From NCBI RefSeq assembly GCF_026015295.1, contig NZ_JAPDUW010000001.1, positions 806,001 through 870,000 of the forward strand: a stretch of DNA of 64,000 nucleotides. The letters run 5' to 3'. Positions 46,009 through 53,451 of this stretch are shown here, in pieces (position 1 is the first letter of the stretch; the number at the start of each line of letters is the position of its first letter). The notes below the pieces were generated by a model. That model had not been told where the DNA came from. It searched no databases and saw only the letters and a list, made by a program, of their open reading frames with translations. Position numbers and translations under genes: made by a program. The DNA is from Segatella copri (lineage in GTDB: Bacteria; Bacteroidota; Bacteroidia; Bacteroidales; Bacteroidaceae).

Positions 46009-46905
46009 TTATTGTTTTACTAATGCAGCTAACTCTGCGAATATCTGGTCCTTGCGGTCGATGGTGCATCTGCGGAACTTTCCGAAGATCTTAGCCAGGT
46101 CGTTCTGCTTCTTGTTGAGCGCAATCTTGTCACTGATTACCTTTTCTGCAGGTTCCTTGAAACCGGTGCTTCTTCCTTCCTCGTAGTTGTAGATGATGCG
46201 GCCGAGCGAGAGATTCAGATGATTGTCTGAAATCCTGGCTATCAGCTGGTATTTGAATTCCGTGCGGTCGAGCGAGATGAATGACTGGCTGAAGACGAGC
46301 CATTCGTCCATCGTGTTGGCGATGACGTGTTCAGCATCGTTTACCAGTGCTACCCGGCTTGCTATGTTCTGCTCGTTCTGTGTCAGTTCACTCATGTATT
46401 TTAATACGATGTCGTAAATCTGCTTGGCAGTTTTCCCGTTAGCATCTGTATCGAGAGTGAATTCTATCTTGTTTTCATCATTATATGTGATGGCGCCTGC
46501 CAGATATTTCATATCCACTTTAGCTGTTGTGCCATTTGCCAGCTTGTTGGCAGGCTTGGCAGCCTCCTTTGGCTTAGCGGCTACGGCAACAGGAATCGCC
46601 CATCCCGTGGTTGATGTGGTTGGCTCCTTTACAACAACTGGTTCTGGCTCAGTAGCATGGGCCTTCTTTGCTTCCGCTTTTTTTGCTTCAGCTTCCGCCT
46701 TGGCGCTTGCAGCGTTGATGCTGTCGGCCTGAGCCTTCAGTTTGGCAGCCTGTGCTTTAATCTTAGCCACTTCCAATGCCTTCTTGGCAGCTTCCAACTG
46801 TTTCTGTGCCTGTTCCAGTTGCTGCTGTTCTTCAGTCAGCACGGTTTGGGCCTGTGCAGTCATCAGCGGGAGGAGCATAAATATGGGGATGATGATTTTT
46901 TTCAT
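46009..46905 (-). CDS. Secreted coiled-coil protein with DUF4468-like domain
   Basis: 298 residues. Signal peptide (MLLPLMTAQAQ), then a strongly helical Ala/Lys/Glu/Gln segment (about 25-90) that should form a coiled coil, a Pro/Thr/Val linker, and a C-terminal domain from about 150 (IEFTLDTDANGKTAKQIYDIVLKYM ... FKYQLIARISDNHLNLSLGRI) with the pattern of DUF4468 (TBP-like fold). Function unknown. It lies 53 nt after tRNA-Ser(CGA) and may share its transcript. Confidence 0.8.
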   Translation of the reverse strand: MKKIIIPIFMLLPLMTAQAQTVLTEEQQQLEQAQKQLEAAKKALEVAKIKAQAAKLKAQADSINAASAKAEAEAKKAEAKKAHATEPEPVVVKEPTTSTTGWAIPVAVAAKPKEAAKPANKLANGTTAKVDMKYLAGAITYNDENKIEFTLDTDANGKTAKQIYDIVLKYMSELTQNEQNIASRVALVNDAEHVIANTMDEWLVFSQSFISLDRTEFKYQLIARISDNHLNLSLGRIIYNYEEGRSTGFKEPAEKVISDKIALNKKQNDLAKIFGKFRRCTIDRKDQIFAELAALVKQ

Positions 46906-46958
46906 GTCGAGTTGTTTTTATGAAACTATAAAATGACGGTTCCTGTAGGGGAACTTAG

Positions 46959-47047
46959 CGGAAGATGAGGGATTCAAACCCCCGATACCCGGAAGAGGGT
47001 ATACCGGATTTCGAGTCCAGCGCATTCGGTCACTCTGCCAATCTTCC
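46959..47047 (-). tRNA. tRNA-Ser (CGA)
   Basis: 89-nt class II tRNA: acceptor GGAAGAT/ATCTTCC, anticodon stem CTGGA/TCCGG with loop CTCGAAA (anticodon CGA, codon UCG), long variable arm, T-arm GGGGGTTTGAATCCCTC with one G-U pair. Discriminator G; CCA is not encoded. Confidence 0.92.
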
Positions 47048-47065
47048 TTTTTATTTTATCAGATG

Positions 47066-47096
47066 CAAAAGTAATACATTTTTTGCATCTGACAAA
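47066..47096 (-). promoter_or_regulatory. Promoter TTTG-N19-TACTTTTG of tRNA-Ser(CGA)
   Basis: Minus-strand TTTG (47093-47096), 19 nt, TACTTTTG (47066-47073), 19 nt before the tRNA 5' end. Confidence 0.75.
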
Positions 47097-47156
47097 ATAT
47101 TGCTGTTATTTTTTAACTATATTAACCCCGCTTTATAGGATTTTATACTATAGTTT

Positions 47157-48089
47157 TTACTGTTGCTGCAGGAATCTGTCGGCCTCGATGGCAGCCTTGG
47201 CTCCCGAGCCTGCGGCAACAACACCCTGGCGGTAGATTGGGTCGGCCACATCGCCTGCTGCGAAAACACCCGGAATGTTGGTGGTGGCAGTACCTGACAC
47301 TACTTTGATGAAGCCCTGCTCGTCGAGATCTATCTGTCCCTTGAAGAGGTCGGTGTTAGGCTTATGTCCGATAGCCAGGAAGAATCCGTCGATGCTGATG
47401 TCAAACTTCTCTTCGTTGGCTTCGCCCTTGTGGCGCACGAGATGAGCACCTTCTACACCGTTCTCGCCGAAGAGCCCCAGCGTATTGGTTTCGAACAGAA
47501 TCTCGATGTTCTCCTTGTTCTTTACACGCTGCTGCATGATTTCTGAAGCACGGAGATAAGGCTTGCGCACAATCATGTAAACCTTCTTGGCAAGTCCGGA
47601 TAGATACATAGCCTCTTCGCAGGCTGTATCGCCACCGCCCACTACGGCTACGGTGCGCTTGCGGTAGAAGAATCCGTCACAGGTAGCGCAGGCTGAAACG
47701 CCCTGTCCGCGATATTTCTCTTCATCGGCAAGACCCAGATATTTGGCAGATGCACCTGTAGCGATGATCACGGTTTCTGCCTCAATCTCGTTGTCGCGCT
47801 CGTCTGTAAGATGAAATGGGCGTGAACTGAAATCTGCCTTCACGATGCTTCCGTCTCTCATTTCGGCTCCGAATCGGGCTGCCTGTTCCTTCATGTCCAT
47901 CATCATCTGCGTTCCGTCTACGCCGTTAGGATAGCCCGGAAAGTTTTCTACCTCTGTGGTGATGGTGAGCTGTCCGCCCGGTTGCATACCTGAATAGAGT
48001 ACTGGCTGCAGGTTGGCTCTGCCGGCATAAATGGCAGCAGTATATCCTGCAGGACCGCTACCTATAATTAATGTCTTTATCTTTTCCAT
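47157..48089 (-). CDS. trxB: Thioredoxin-disulfide reductase
   Basis: 310 residues from the ATG at 48089 (MEKIKTLIIGSGPAGYTAAIY), chosen since the FAD-binding GxGxxG should be near the N-terminus; an upstream Met at 48161 lies past the promoter box. Redox CATC pair in SACATCDGFFYRKR, NADPH-binding VAVVGGGDTACEEA, and the closing GVFAAGDVADPIYRQGVVAAGSGAKAA are all standard. It keeps thioredoxin reduced using NADPH. Confidence 0.95.
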   Translation of the reverse strand: MEKIKTLIIGSGPAGYTAAIYAGRANLQPVLYSGMQPGGQLTITTEVENFPGYPNGVDGTQMMMDMKEQAARFGAEMRDGSIVKADFSSRPFHLTDERDNEIEAETVIIATGASAKYLGLADEEKYRGQGVSACATCDGFFYRKRTVAVVGGGDTACEEAMYLSGLAKKVYMIVRKPYLRASEIMQQRVKNKENIEILFETNTLGLFGENGVEGAHLVRHKGEANEEKFDISIDGFFLAIGHKPNTDLFKGQIDLDEQGFIKVVSGTATTNIPGVFAAGDVADPIYRQGVVAAGSGAKAAIEADRFLQQQ

Positions 48090-48147
48090 ATTTATCTTAT
48101 AGTTATATTTTTGTTTCCGATAGCTCGAAATGAGCCATTTTTCTCTG

Positions 48148-48178
48148 CAAAGGTACATCAAAACAATGAGAAATCAAA
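48148..48178 (-). promoter_or_regulatory. Promoter TTTG-N19-TACCTTTG of trxB
   Basis: Minus-strand TTTG (48175-48178), 19 nt, TACCTTTG (48148-48155), about 59 nt before the ATG. This also fixes the start at 48089 and not 48161. Confidence 0.75.
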
Positions 48179-48240
48179 ATAAAAATACAATATTTTTCTT
48201 TTCTTGCATAAATTATTGCTTTCGTTTGAAGAATTATTGT

Positions 48241-48248
48241 TATCTTTG
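48241..48248 (+). promoter_or_regulatory. Promoter -7 box of P-loop/CYTH gene
   Basis: TATCTTTG followed by GCACCCG, 66 nt before the ATG at 48315; divergent from the trxB promoter. Confidence 0.6.
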
Positions 48249-48314
48249 CACCCGAAAATAAGATGCTCCGGAAAGAACATCAATTAGAAGAAACGAAAAA
48301 TATTTACTTGATAT

Positions 48315-49415
48315 ATGAATCAGATTAAGAAGATTGTACTGACGGGTGGACCTTGTGCGGGCAAGACTACCGCTATGGTTAAGGTGATTGAACATTTCTC
48401 CAGTCTCGGCTATAAGGTCTTTACCATTCCCGAGGTTCCAACCATGTTCACCCAGGCGGGCATGAATTATCTCACCTCCAACAAGGATTTTTTCTTCGAG
48501 GGCGAGAAGGCTACTTTCCAGACTCAGATCAACCTGGAAGACAGTTTCCAGCGTATGGCTGAAACATTGCAGCAGCCGGTCATCATTGTCTGCGATCGTG
48601 GAACGATGGATATTTCTACCTATCTCACTCCCGATTTCTGGCACCGCATCATCTCTGAAGAGGGTTATACAGATGCCCAGCTTCGCGACCGCTATGATGC
48701 TGTGCTGCATCTGGTGAGTGCTGCCGATGGTGCCGAGCAGTTTTATACTACAGCCAACAATGCACAGCGCCTGGAGAAGGCGGATGAAGAAGGACTGAAG
48801 ATAGCGCGAGAATTGGACAAGAAGATTGTTTCTGCATGGAAGGGTCATCCTCATCTCAGGGTAATCAATAACCACGAAGATTTCAACAACAAGCTGAACC
48901 GTGTGCTCAAGGAGATAAGCAATGTGCTTGCCATTCCGCAGCCGATAGAGGAGGAGCGAAAATATATCGTGAAGCTGACGGGCGAGGTTCCTAATGCGAT
49001 AGACAGCGATATTGTTCAGACTTATCTTACGGGTGAGCCGGGCAGCGAGATTCGTCTTCGCCGTCGCGGTTTCGAGGGAGGCAAGTATGTGTATGTTCAC
49101 ACCACCAAGAAGCGTCTTTCAGACAATGAGCAGATAGAGACCGAGCGGCAGATTAATGCCAATCTTTACGAGAATATGCTTCAGCAGGCTGACTCTTACC
49201 GCCAGCGCATTCATAAGCATCGCAAGAGTTTTATCTGGAAGGGCCAGTATTTCGAGCTCGACGAGTTTCTTGAGCCGGTTTCCGACCTGATGATTCTTGA
49301 AACCCGCGGCATTTCTGCCAACGAGAGTGTGAAGTTTCCTCCTTTCATTCAGGTGCTGGAGGATATTACGGGCAACAGCAAATATTATAATTATAACATA
49401 GCGCTGAAGCGGTAA
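48315..49415 (+). CDS. P-loop NTPase fused to CYTH-like domain (TTD14-like)
   Basis: 366 residues with two domains. Residues 1-190 are an AAA_28/NadR-type kinase-like P-loop domain: KIVLTGGPCAGKTTAMVKV (Walker A about 11-18), VIIVCDRGTMDIS around 95 and DAVLHLVSAADGAEQFY around 126. Residues about 212-366 look like a CYTH triphosphate-tunnel domain: EEERKYIV (the ExExK motif), SEIRLRRRGFEGGKYVY, TTKKRLS, ETERQI and LMILETRG. The same order is known from the eukaryotic TTD14 protein, which binds GTP and phosphoinositides. The bacterial activity is unknown; a nucleotide or polyphosphate substrate is plausible. Monocistronic with a strong terminator. Confidence 0.82.
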   Translation: MNQIKKIVLTGGPCAGKTTAMVKVIEHFSSLGYKVFTIPEVPTMFTQAGMNYLTSNKDFFFEGEKATFQTQINLEDSFQRMAETLQQPVIIVCDRGTMDISTYLTPDFWHRIISEEGYTDAQLRDRYDAVLHLVSAADGAEQFYTTANNAQRLEKADEEGLKIARELDKKIVSAWKGHPHLRVINNHEDFNNKLNRVLKEISNVLAIPQPIEEERKYIVKLTGEVPNAIDSDIVQTYLTGEPGSEIRLRRRGFEGGKYVYVHTTKKRLSDNEQIETERQINANLYENMLQQADSYRQRIHKHRKSFIWKGQYFELDEFLEPVSDLMILETRGISANESVKFPPFIQVLEDITGNSKYYNYNIALKR

Positions 49416-49427
49416 AATCAGCCGAAA

Positions 49428-49475
49428 ATGTAAAAAGTTACGGAGATAATTCATATTCTCCGTAACTTTTTACAT
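49428..49475. terminator. Bidirectional terminator hairpin
   Basis: 19-bp perfect stem (49428-49446 with 49457-49475) and a 10-nt loop. A/T-rich ends serve both the gene ending at 49415 and the GNAT gene ending at 49525. Confidence 0.88.
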
Positions 49476-49524
49476 AAACCACTCACTTTTGGTGTTATTG
49501 AGTTTCATCATTCTATTTTCTCCT

Positions 49525-50040
49525 TTATCCGTTGTACTTGAACACCTTGACCATTTCCTTGTCGCCACCCACAAGCTGGCTACATTTATTCAACATTCCG
49601 GTGTCTGAGAAACCGCATTTCTCCATGACTCTTCCTGATGCAGGATTGCCTGTGAAATGGTCTGCCCAAATGTTTTCGAAATGCTTCTCGTTGATGCAGT
49701 AGTCAAGCATCAGCTTCAAGGCTTCGGTGCAGATTCCTTGGTTCCAAAATGGCTTTCCTACCCAGTAGCCCACCTCGCAGTCGTTTTCTCCGATAGGGAT
49801 GTTGCTGGTTTCATGGGTGTAGTAGCCGATGCAGCCGATAGCCTCGCCAGTCTCTTTCAACACAATCGCCCATGTCGTTTCATTATGGAAGAATGTCCGG
49901 ATTATCTCCCGACTCTCCTCAACAGACTTATGCGCCGGCCATCCAGCACGTGGTCCTACGTCAGGGTCGGAGGCGTACTTGAAGAGCGCCTCTGCATCTG
50001 ATTCCTGCCAATATCGTAGTAAAATTCTTTCAGTTTCCAT
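49525..50040 (-). CDS. GNAT family N-acetyltransferase (RimJ/RimL type)
   Basis: 171 residues from the ATG at 50040 (METERILLRYWQESDAEAL), the usual start of RimJ/RimL-like acetyltransferases. The acetyl-CoA pocket is seen in IGENDCEVGYWVGKPFWNQGICTEALKLML, followed by IWADHFTGNPASGRVMEKCGF. The substrate could be a protein N-terminus, an amino sugar or a small molecule. A longer reading to 50226 is rejected: its 62 extra residues are encoded by repeat-like, non-conserved DNA. Confidence 0.88.
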   Translation of the reverse strand: METERILLRYWQESDAEALFKYASDPDVGPRAGWPAHKSVEESREIIRTFFHNETTWAIVLKETGEAIGCIGYYTHETSNIPIGENDCEVGYWVGKPFWNQGICTEALKLMLDYCINEKHFENIWADHFTGNPASGRVMEKCGFSDTGMLNKCSQLVGGDKEMVKVFKYNG

Positions 50041-50372
50041 CAGATTATTTCTATGAAATTCTTCGTTCTTTATTTTGTTATCTACTGAACTTTCGCAAGT
50101 TTTGCCCACACGCCCTGAACCAACGGTCACCGGCCGAAGGGAATTGAAAATCGCTGGCCGAAGGGTAAAGCAAAGGTAAAGGGCAGAAGCCCCTAGCCCG
50201 TACTTGAACCACATACGAAAGTTCAATTATTAATTTTTAAGGCAAAGATAATAAAAAAAAGGAAAATGAGCAAAAAAATGATGATTTTTTACTCGTTTCC
50301 CTTTAACTTTCTTTGGAAATCCTTAATGACCTTAATGACCATGACCTTAATGACCGGATTCCTCAGTTTTCT
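50041..50372. other. Gene-poor stretch with short repeats
   Basis: No gene is supported here. GGCCGAAGGG occurs twice (50132-50141, 50156-50165). CCTTAATGACC-type units occur three times at 50321-50355. The left half encodes an N-terminal extension of the GNAT frame that does not resemble the enzyme family. Confidence 0.6.
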
Positions 50373-50468
50373 TTATCCCATGCAACTCGTTACTCCGAGC
50401 GTAGTAGCGATAGCGGTCAGTATGCTGATGGCTATCTGAAGAATTGTTTTCCAAGTGTTCGCTTTCAT
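50373..50468 (-). CDS. Smalltalk protein (31 residues)
   Basis: ATG 50468-50466, stop TAA at 50375-50373. The peptide MKANTWKTILQIAISILTAI continues ATTLGVTSCMG; this is the short, single-helix family that NCBI calls smalltalk protein, common in Bacteroidales next to HU-like genes and often an amidase gene. It has one membrane helix ending in a Cys. Its function is unknown. It follows the HU-like gene (stop 50565) on the same strand. The start is preceded by a block of TTCAACA-type repeats plus six A, identical to the block before the BT4734-like gene at 62153. No amidase gene is seen here. Confidence 0.85.
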   Translation of the reverse strand: MKANTWKTILQIAISILTAIATTLGVTSCMG

Positions 50469-50474
50469 TTTTTT

Positions 50475-50507
50475 GAATGTTGAATGTTGAGTGTTGAATG
50501 TTGAATT
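50475..50507 (-). repeat. 33-bp heptamer-repeat block before smalltalk start
   Basis: Tandem 7-bp units of TTCAACA type (read on the minus strand) run straight into AAAAAA-ATG. The block is identical to 62016-62048 and is the exact reverse complement of 62114-62146. See findings. Confidence 0.9.
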
Positions 50508-50517
50508 TTTGGGGGGC

Positions 50518-50559
50518 GGATAGGCTGGGCTAGGGGCTAGCACCCTAGCCAGTCTATCC
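50518..50559. repeat. Long hairpin between HU-like and smalltalk genes
   Basis: About 17 pairs (GGATAG-CTGG-CTAGGG arms with single-base bulges) around a GCTAGCA loop. No T-run follows on the minus strand, so it is more likely an RNA-stability or processing element than a terminator. Confidence 0.6.
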
Positions 50560-50564
50560 TTGGG

Positions 50565-51239
50565 CTATTCAAGGCCGTCGCCAGTATCGTCCTTGCCGGT
50601 AGTACCGCCGCTTGATTCAGAGCCTTGACCGTCGCTGCCGGTCTGACCGGTGTTTGAACCACCTGGGGTAGAACCGCCTGGCGTATTATCCGGAGTAGTT
50701 GGCGCGTTGAGGTCAACGTTGGTCTTGCCCTCCTTAATCGCCTTGATAACGGCTGCCTGAGCGCTGCGGCTGGCTACGAGGTTGAACTCGGCGTCATCGC
50801 GAAGGTTCTTGAACTCCTGACCTGGCTCCCACTGAACCTTCACACCGGTGATGTTCTGCGAGGTGAACTTGTCGGCATCCTCGGCACCCTTTGAGGTGAG
50901 AAGGAGAGAGAAATCACCAAGATCGCCCAGACGGATCTTCTTGCCCTCAAGCAACATCTCTCGCATGCAGTCTACGGCGATGTAGAGGATGGCGCTGATG
51001 TCAGCTCTCGAATAAACACTACCATGTGAAGTGATGTGCTTGGCAAACTTCTCGATGGTCATGATGTCGGTGTACTGCGAGATAGCGAAAGCGTTCTGCT
51101 TCTCGGTCTTCACGAGTTCCAGGTCCTTCTGGTCAGGATTCTTGCCCTCCTTCTTCGCCTGGTTGATGCGTGACTTAGCCTGGTTGATTTCCAGAAGATT
51201 TGCGTTCACGCTACGCATTACGATGCTGTAATTAATCAT
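50565..51239 (-). CDS. HU-like (HU-HIG type) DNA-binding protein
   Basis: 224 residues. The opening MINYSIVMRSVNANLLEINQ and the region TIEKFAKHITSHGSVYSRADISAIL ... LLEGKKIRLGDLGDFSLLLTSKG ... SQNITGVKVQWEPG match the Bacteroidales HU-related histone-like family. After about residue 180 a Pro/Gly/Ser/Thr tail with PGGS repeats follows, likely disordered. The protein should bind and bend DNA; family members often sit beside smalltalk and BT4734-like genes. A TTTG-N20-TATCTTTG promoter lies about 175 nt upstream, giving a long, GC-rich leader with possible hairpins. Confidence 0.85.
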   Translation of the reverse strand: MINYSIVMRSVNANLLEINQAKSRINQAKKEGKNPDQKDLELVKTEKQNAFAISQYTDIMTIEKFAKHITSHGSVYSRADISAILYIAVDCMREMLLEGKKIRLGDLGDFSLLLTSKGAEDADKFTSQNITGVKVQWEPGQEFKNLRDDAEFNLVASRSAQAAVIKAIKEGKTNVDLNAPTTPDNTPGGSTPGGSNTGQTGSDGQGSESSGGTTGKDDTGDGLE

Positions 51240-51406
51240 AGTCGTTTGTAGTATGTTTAGAGTCCTTTGTTTTACAACTCCCCAGAACGCCCCGTTCCTG
51301 CCGTTTTCGGGGTCTTCATTGATGACCGGCGCCTGCCATCATTTATGACCCGTGTTGGTCTTAATAGAAGACCGCCTTCAGGCACCTAAGGCATTTCCTT
51401 CGATTG
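51240..51406 (-). promoter_or_regulatory. Long structured leader of the HU-like gene
   Basis: The predicted transcript from about 51406 contains GGTCTT/AAGACC (51358-51374 region) and CCCCG/CGGGG (51283-51305 region) hairpins and no ORF of note. A regulatory leader is possible, for example autoregulation by the HU-like product; this is inference. Confidence 0.4.
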
Positions 51407-51412
51407 CTGGTG

Positions 51413-51444
51413 CAAAGATACGAAAAAATCCTGTATCTGCCAAA
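51413..51444 (-). promoter_or_regulatory. Promoter TTTG-N20-TATCTTTG of the HU-like gene
   Basis: Minus-strand TTTG (51441-51444), 20 nt, TATCTTTG (51413-51420), both boxes perfect. Confidence 0.8.
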
Positions 51445-51613
51445 TTTAGACATGTGATAAGGAGCGATTTTCAGCAAACTTACGATTTGAAAGTTAGCTT
51501 AAAAAACAAGCTCTATGTTTCATGCGGCGCTTCTCTATGTTTTCGCGGTATAGAAGCTGTGTTTTGCTTTATAAATCAGCATATTACAAAGTAATAACCT
51601 ATTTGCAGGAAAC

Positions 51614-51783
51614 GTGTTCAGTATTCAGTATTCAGTTTTTTTCGCTGTTGTTACCACTCTCTGTATAGATAGTATATTATATATATATAAATATATATAT
51701 ATAATATAAAATAATTACTTACAATTTATAACCATGAAAAAGGTAACTATCGCGAAAAAAACTGAATACTGAATACTGAACAC
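51614..51783. repeat. 170-bp inverted-repeat element with nested AT palindrome
   Basis: Perfect 32-bp inverted repeats (51614-51645 and 51752-51783) made of TTCAGTA heptamers plus a T7/A7 tract flank 106 bp. Near the centre is a perfect 17-bp A/T palindrome (51673-51689 with 51692-51708). Inside the right end is an ATG with 12 codons (51734-51772, MKKVTIAKKTEY). It looks like a MITE-type or cruciform-forming element; no clear target duplication was seen. Confidence 0.8.
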
Positions 51784-51853
51784 CCTTTAGGCACTAATTA
51801 GTTTACTCCGCAAGGGGTATTTGTATTCAATCTGTACAGGTCGAAATAGTTCA

Positions 51854-53002
51854 TCATTTCTCGCGCTGTGCGAATCGGCAAGCCTCGATGAGTTTCTGCT
51901 TCAGCTTGCCACGGCCAGCCATCACAGATTTATTTTGCTTCAACACGCTGCTAGGCCAGCCATCCTCGAAGCAGGTCACACTGAGATACTCCGAGGTCTG
52001 GACATCTTGGTCAACTGCCTTGTCTATCTCCTTCTTAAACTCGTCGTCCAAGTCCTTGATGTCGCCATCATGATCCTTGCCGTCCTCGGTCTTCTTGCCC
52101 TTCAGTCCTTCCGTGAAGGCACCCATCAGTCCGCCCATCACCTTCTTCACAGTCTCCTTTGGTATCACGCTGATCACCTCGCAGGAGATTGTGTAGTTGC
52201 CATTCTTCTCTAGGCTGGCATTGATATAAGTGTCGTTGGCGTAGCTATCCTTGGTGGCATCCTCGTGCTCGTGATGCTCGCCCACGGCATATTGGCTTCC
52301 GTGGCAGGCGAAGAGCAGTTTCAGCTCCTCCAGGTAGCCCTCCACCACCTCGTCGGTGTTAGCTTGGTTGCCTATCTTCATGATGTCAAAACCTATCGCC
52401 TTCTTCATTTCCTGCATGATGGGCATGGAGGCGATGTCCTTCATGCTCGCCTTGAAGAGAGCCTTTGCCTGCTTCTTGATTTGCGAGAGATTGGTAATCT
52501 TGGTGATGCGACCGTATTCATCGGTCTCAAAGTTGATGGTGGTGCCTATCACGCTCTTGGCGGTGCGCTCCGCTATCATGGCCATCATCTTGTCCCGGAA
52601 GTTGTCGCCCACCGAATCGGCCTTTACGTCCAGGAAGGTGTAGCTCATCTTATAGCCCTTGCTGGTGGAATCGTTTACCACGAGGCGCACCTGGGTGGAT
52701 ACGCCGAGCGTCTTCACCGTGTCCTTGCCGTCCACCTTCCACTCATTCTCATATATCCAGTATTCGCAGGTGTCGCCCTTGCAGAAGTAGGCCACCACAT
52801 TCACCACCGAGTCTTCGCCAGCTGTGTCCACTTCCAACGTGTCGGAGTTGTTCGATAGCCATTGACTATCAGTGATTTTCTTGGCAATCGATACCGTGTC
52901 CTCTACCTTAGGCGACATTTCTCCGCCCCTCACGATGCCGTGGTTGGCGAGCAGTCCGCAAGCTATCATGCAGCTCATCACTATCAACGAGATTTTCTTC
53001 AT
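51854..53002 (-). CDS. Secreted protein of unknown function
   Basis: 382 residues with a signal peptide (MKKISLIVMSCMIACGLLANH). The mature part has no motif I recognise. It is acidic and Lys-rich, with LEVDTAGEDSVVNVVAYFCKGD, FETDEYGRITKITNLSQIKKQAK (a pattern found in Bacteroidetes secreted proteins that read out a polynomial-like repeat) and a His/Glu-rich patch GEHHEHEDATKD around 245. A candidate TAAATTTG box is at 53058-53051. Stands alone between the inverted-repeat element and the direct repeat. Confidence 0.7.
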   Translation of the reverse strand: MKKISLIVMSCMIACGLLANHGIVRGGEMSPKVEDTVSIAKKITDSQWLSNNSDTLEVDTAGEDSVVNVVAYFCKGDTCEYWIYENEWKVDGKDTVKTLGVSTQVRLVVNDSTSKGYKMSYTFLDVKADSVGDNFRDKMMAMIAERTAKSVIGTTINFETDEYGRITKITNLSQIKKQAKALFKASMKDIASMPIMQEMKKAIGFDIMKIGNQANTDEVVEGYLEELKLLFACHGSQYAVGEHHEHEDATKDSYANDTYINASLEKNGNYTISCEVISVIPKETVKKVMGGLMGAFTEGLKGKKTEDGKDHDGDIKDLDDEFKKEIDKAVDQDVQTSEYLSVTCFEDGWPSSVLKQNKSVMAGRGKLKQKLIEACRFAQREK

Positions 53003-53050
53003 AAGTTTATTTTTTATGTTGTTTATTCTTCAAGTTATTATTTCTCGCTG

Positions 53051-53058
53051 CAAATTTA
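53051..53058 (-). promoter_or_regulatory. Possible promoter -7 box of 51854-53002
   Basis: Minus-strand TAAATTTG, about 49 nt before the ATG; -33 is weak. Sequence 53003-53125 is otherwise AT-rich with no gene. Confidence 0.4.
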
Positions 53059-53125
53059 CGATTTTTTTTGTAAAAAAAGCCAAGCTCCTAAAAAAAACTT
53101 TAAAGTTAACCCAAGTTTAACAGTA

Positions 53126-53256
53126 AGTACGGTGCAACGAGTTAAGCGATTACTAAAAGTACAATCAACGCAATAATACTATTAATTTTACGTTCTTTTC
53201 AAAGAAAGGGGTTGTGCAATAGTAGCTTAAAGGCTAAAAGCACTACCTTTGAATGC
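53126..53256 (+). repeat. 131-bp direct repeat, copy A (carries promoter)
   Basis: Gapless match of 131 bp to 55652-55782 with eight mismatches by hand count (about 94%). It includes the box TACCTTTG at 53244-53251. Both copies are followed at the same distance by a TCACAA-N-TTGTGA-type palindrome and an ATG. Confidence 0.9.
53244..53251 (+). promoter_or_regulatory. Promoter -7 box in repeat A
   Basis: TACCTTTG; would drive the 53317 ORF and the receptor behind it. The same box is at 55770-55777 in copy B. Confidence 0.5.
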
Positions 53257-53282
53257 AATAATAAGTAACAACAGGTTTAAGG

Positions 53283-53295
53283 TCACAAATTGTGA
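53283..53295. promoter_or_regulatory. Operator-like palindrome TCACAA-A-TTGTGA
   Basis: Perfect inverted repeat of 6+1+6, 31 nt after the -7 box and 21 nt before the ATG. A related copy TCACAAATCGTGA lies inside the ORF (53357-53369, within a 10-bp stem spanning 53351-53375), and a third TCACAATTTGTGA at 55807-55819. Confidence 0.55.
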
Positions 53296-53316
53296 TCTCA
53301 AAATAAAGATAGAAAT

Positions 53317-53451
53317 ATGGCAGACATAACGGAAATGACAGGAAACGGCGAACTGGTCACAAATCGTGACCAGTTGGTTGTTGTAGATAATATAGAGTCG
53401 CTAATAAAAGTAATTAGAGGACAGCAAGTTAATTGCCCTAAATGCGTATGA
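53317..53451 (+). pseudogene. N-terminal stump of an ORF6N-domain protein (44 residues)
   Basis: ATG 53317, stop TGA 53449-53451. The peptide contains ELVTNRDQLVVVD and then NIESLIKVIRGQQV, which is the opening of ORF6N DNA-binding domains; in intact members this continues with MLDRDLAxLYGV, but here it turns into NCPKCV and stops. So it is the 5' end of an ORF6N gene whose body has been replaced. Its stop overlaps the next ATG (ATGA at 53448-53451), so it now acts as a coupled leader ORF for the receptor. Alternatively it is a small functional peptide ending CPKCV. Confidence 0.6.

Noticed and set aside
48240..49100. Minus-strand 286-codon ORF
   Set aside because: Shadow of the P-loop/CYTH gene, whose motifs are unambiguous.
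50041..50226. 62-residue N-terminal extension of the GNAT protein
   Set aside because: GNAT start METERILLRYW is canonical; the extension is encoded by repeat-like DNA and has no family match.
51352..51594. Plus-strand 80-codon ORF
   Set aside because: Overlaps the HU-like promoter and leader; no start context or motif.
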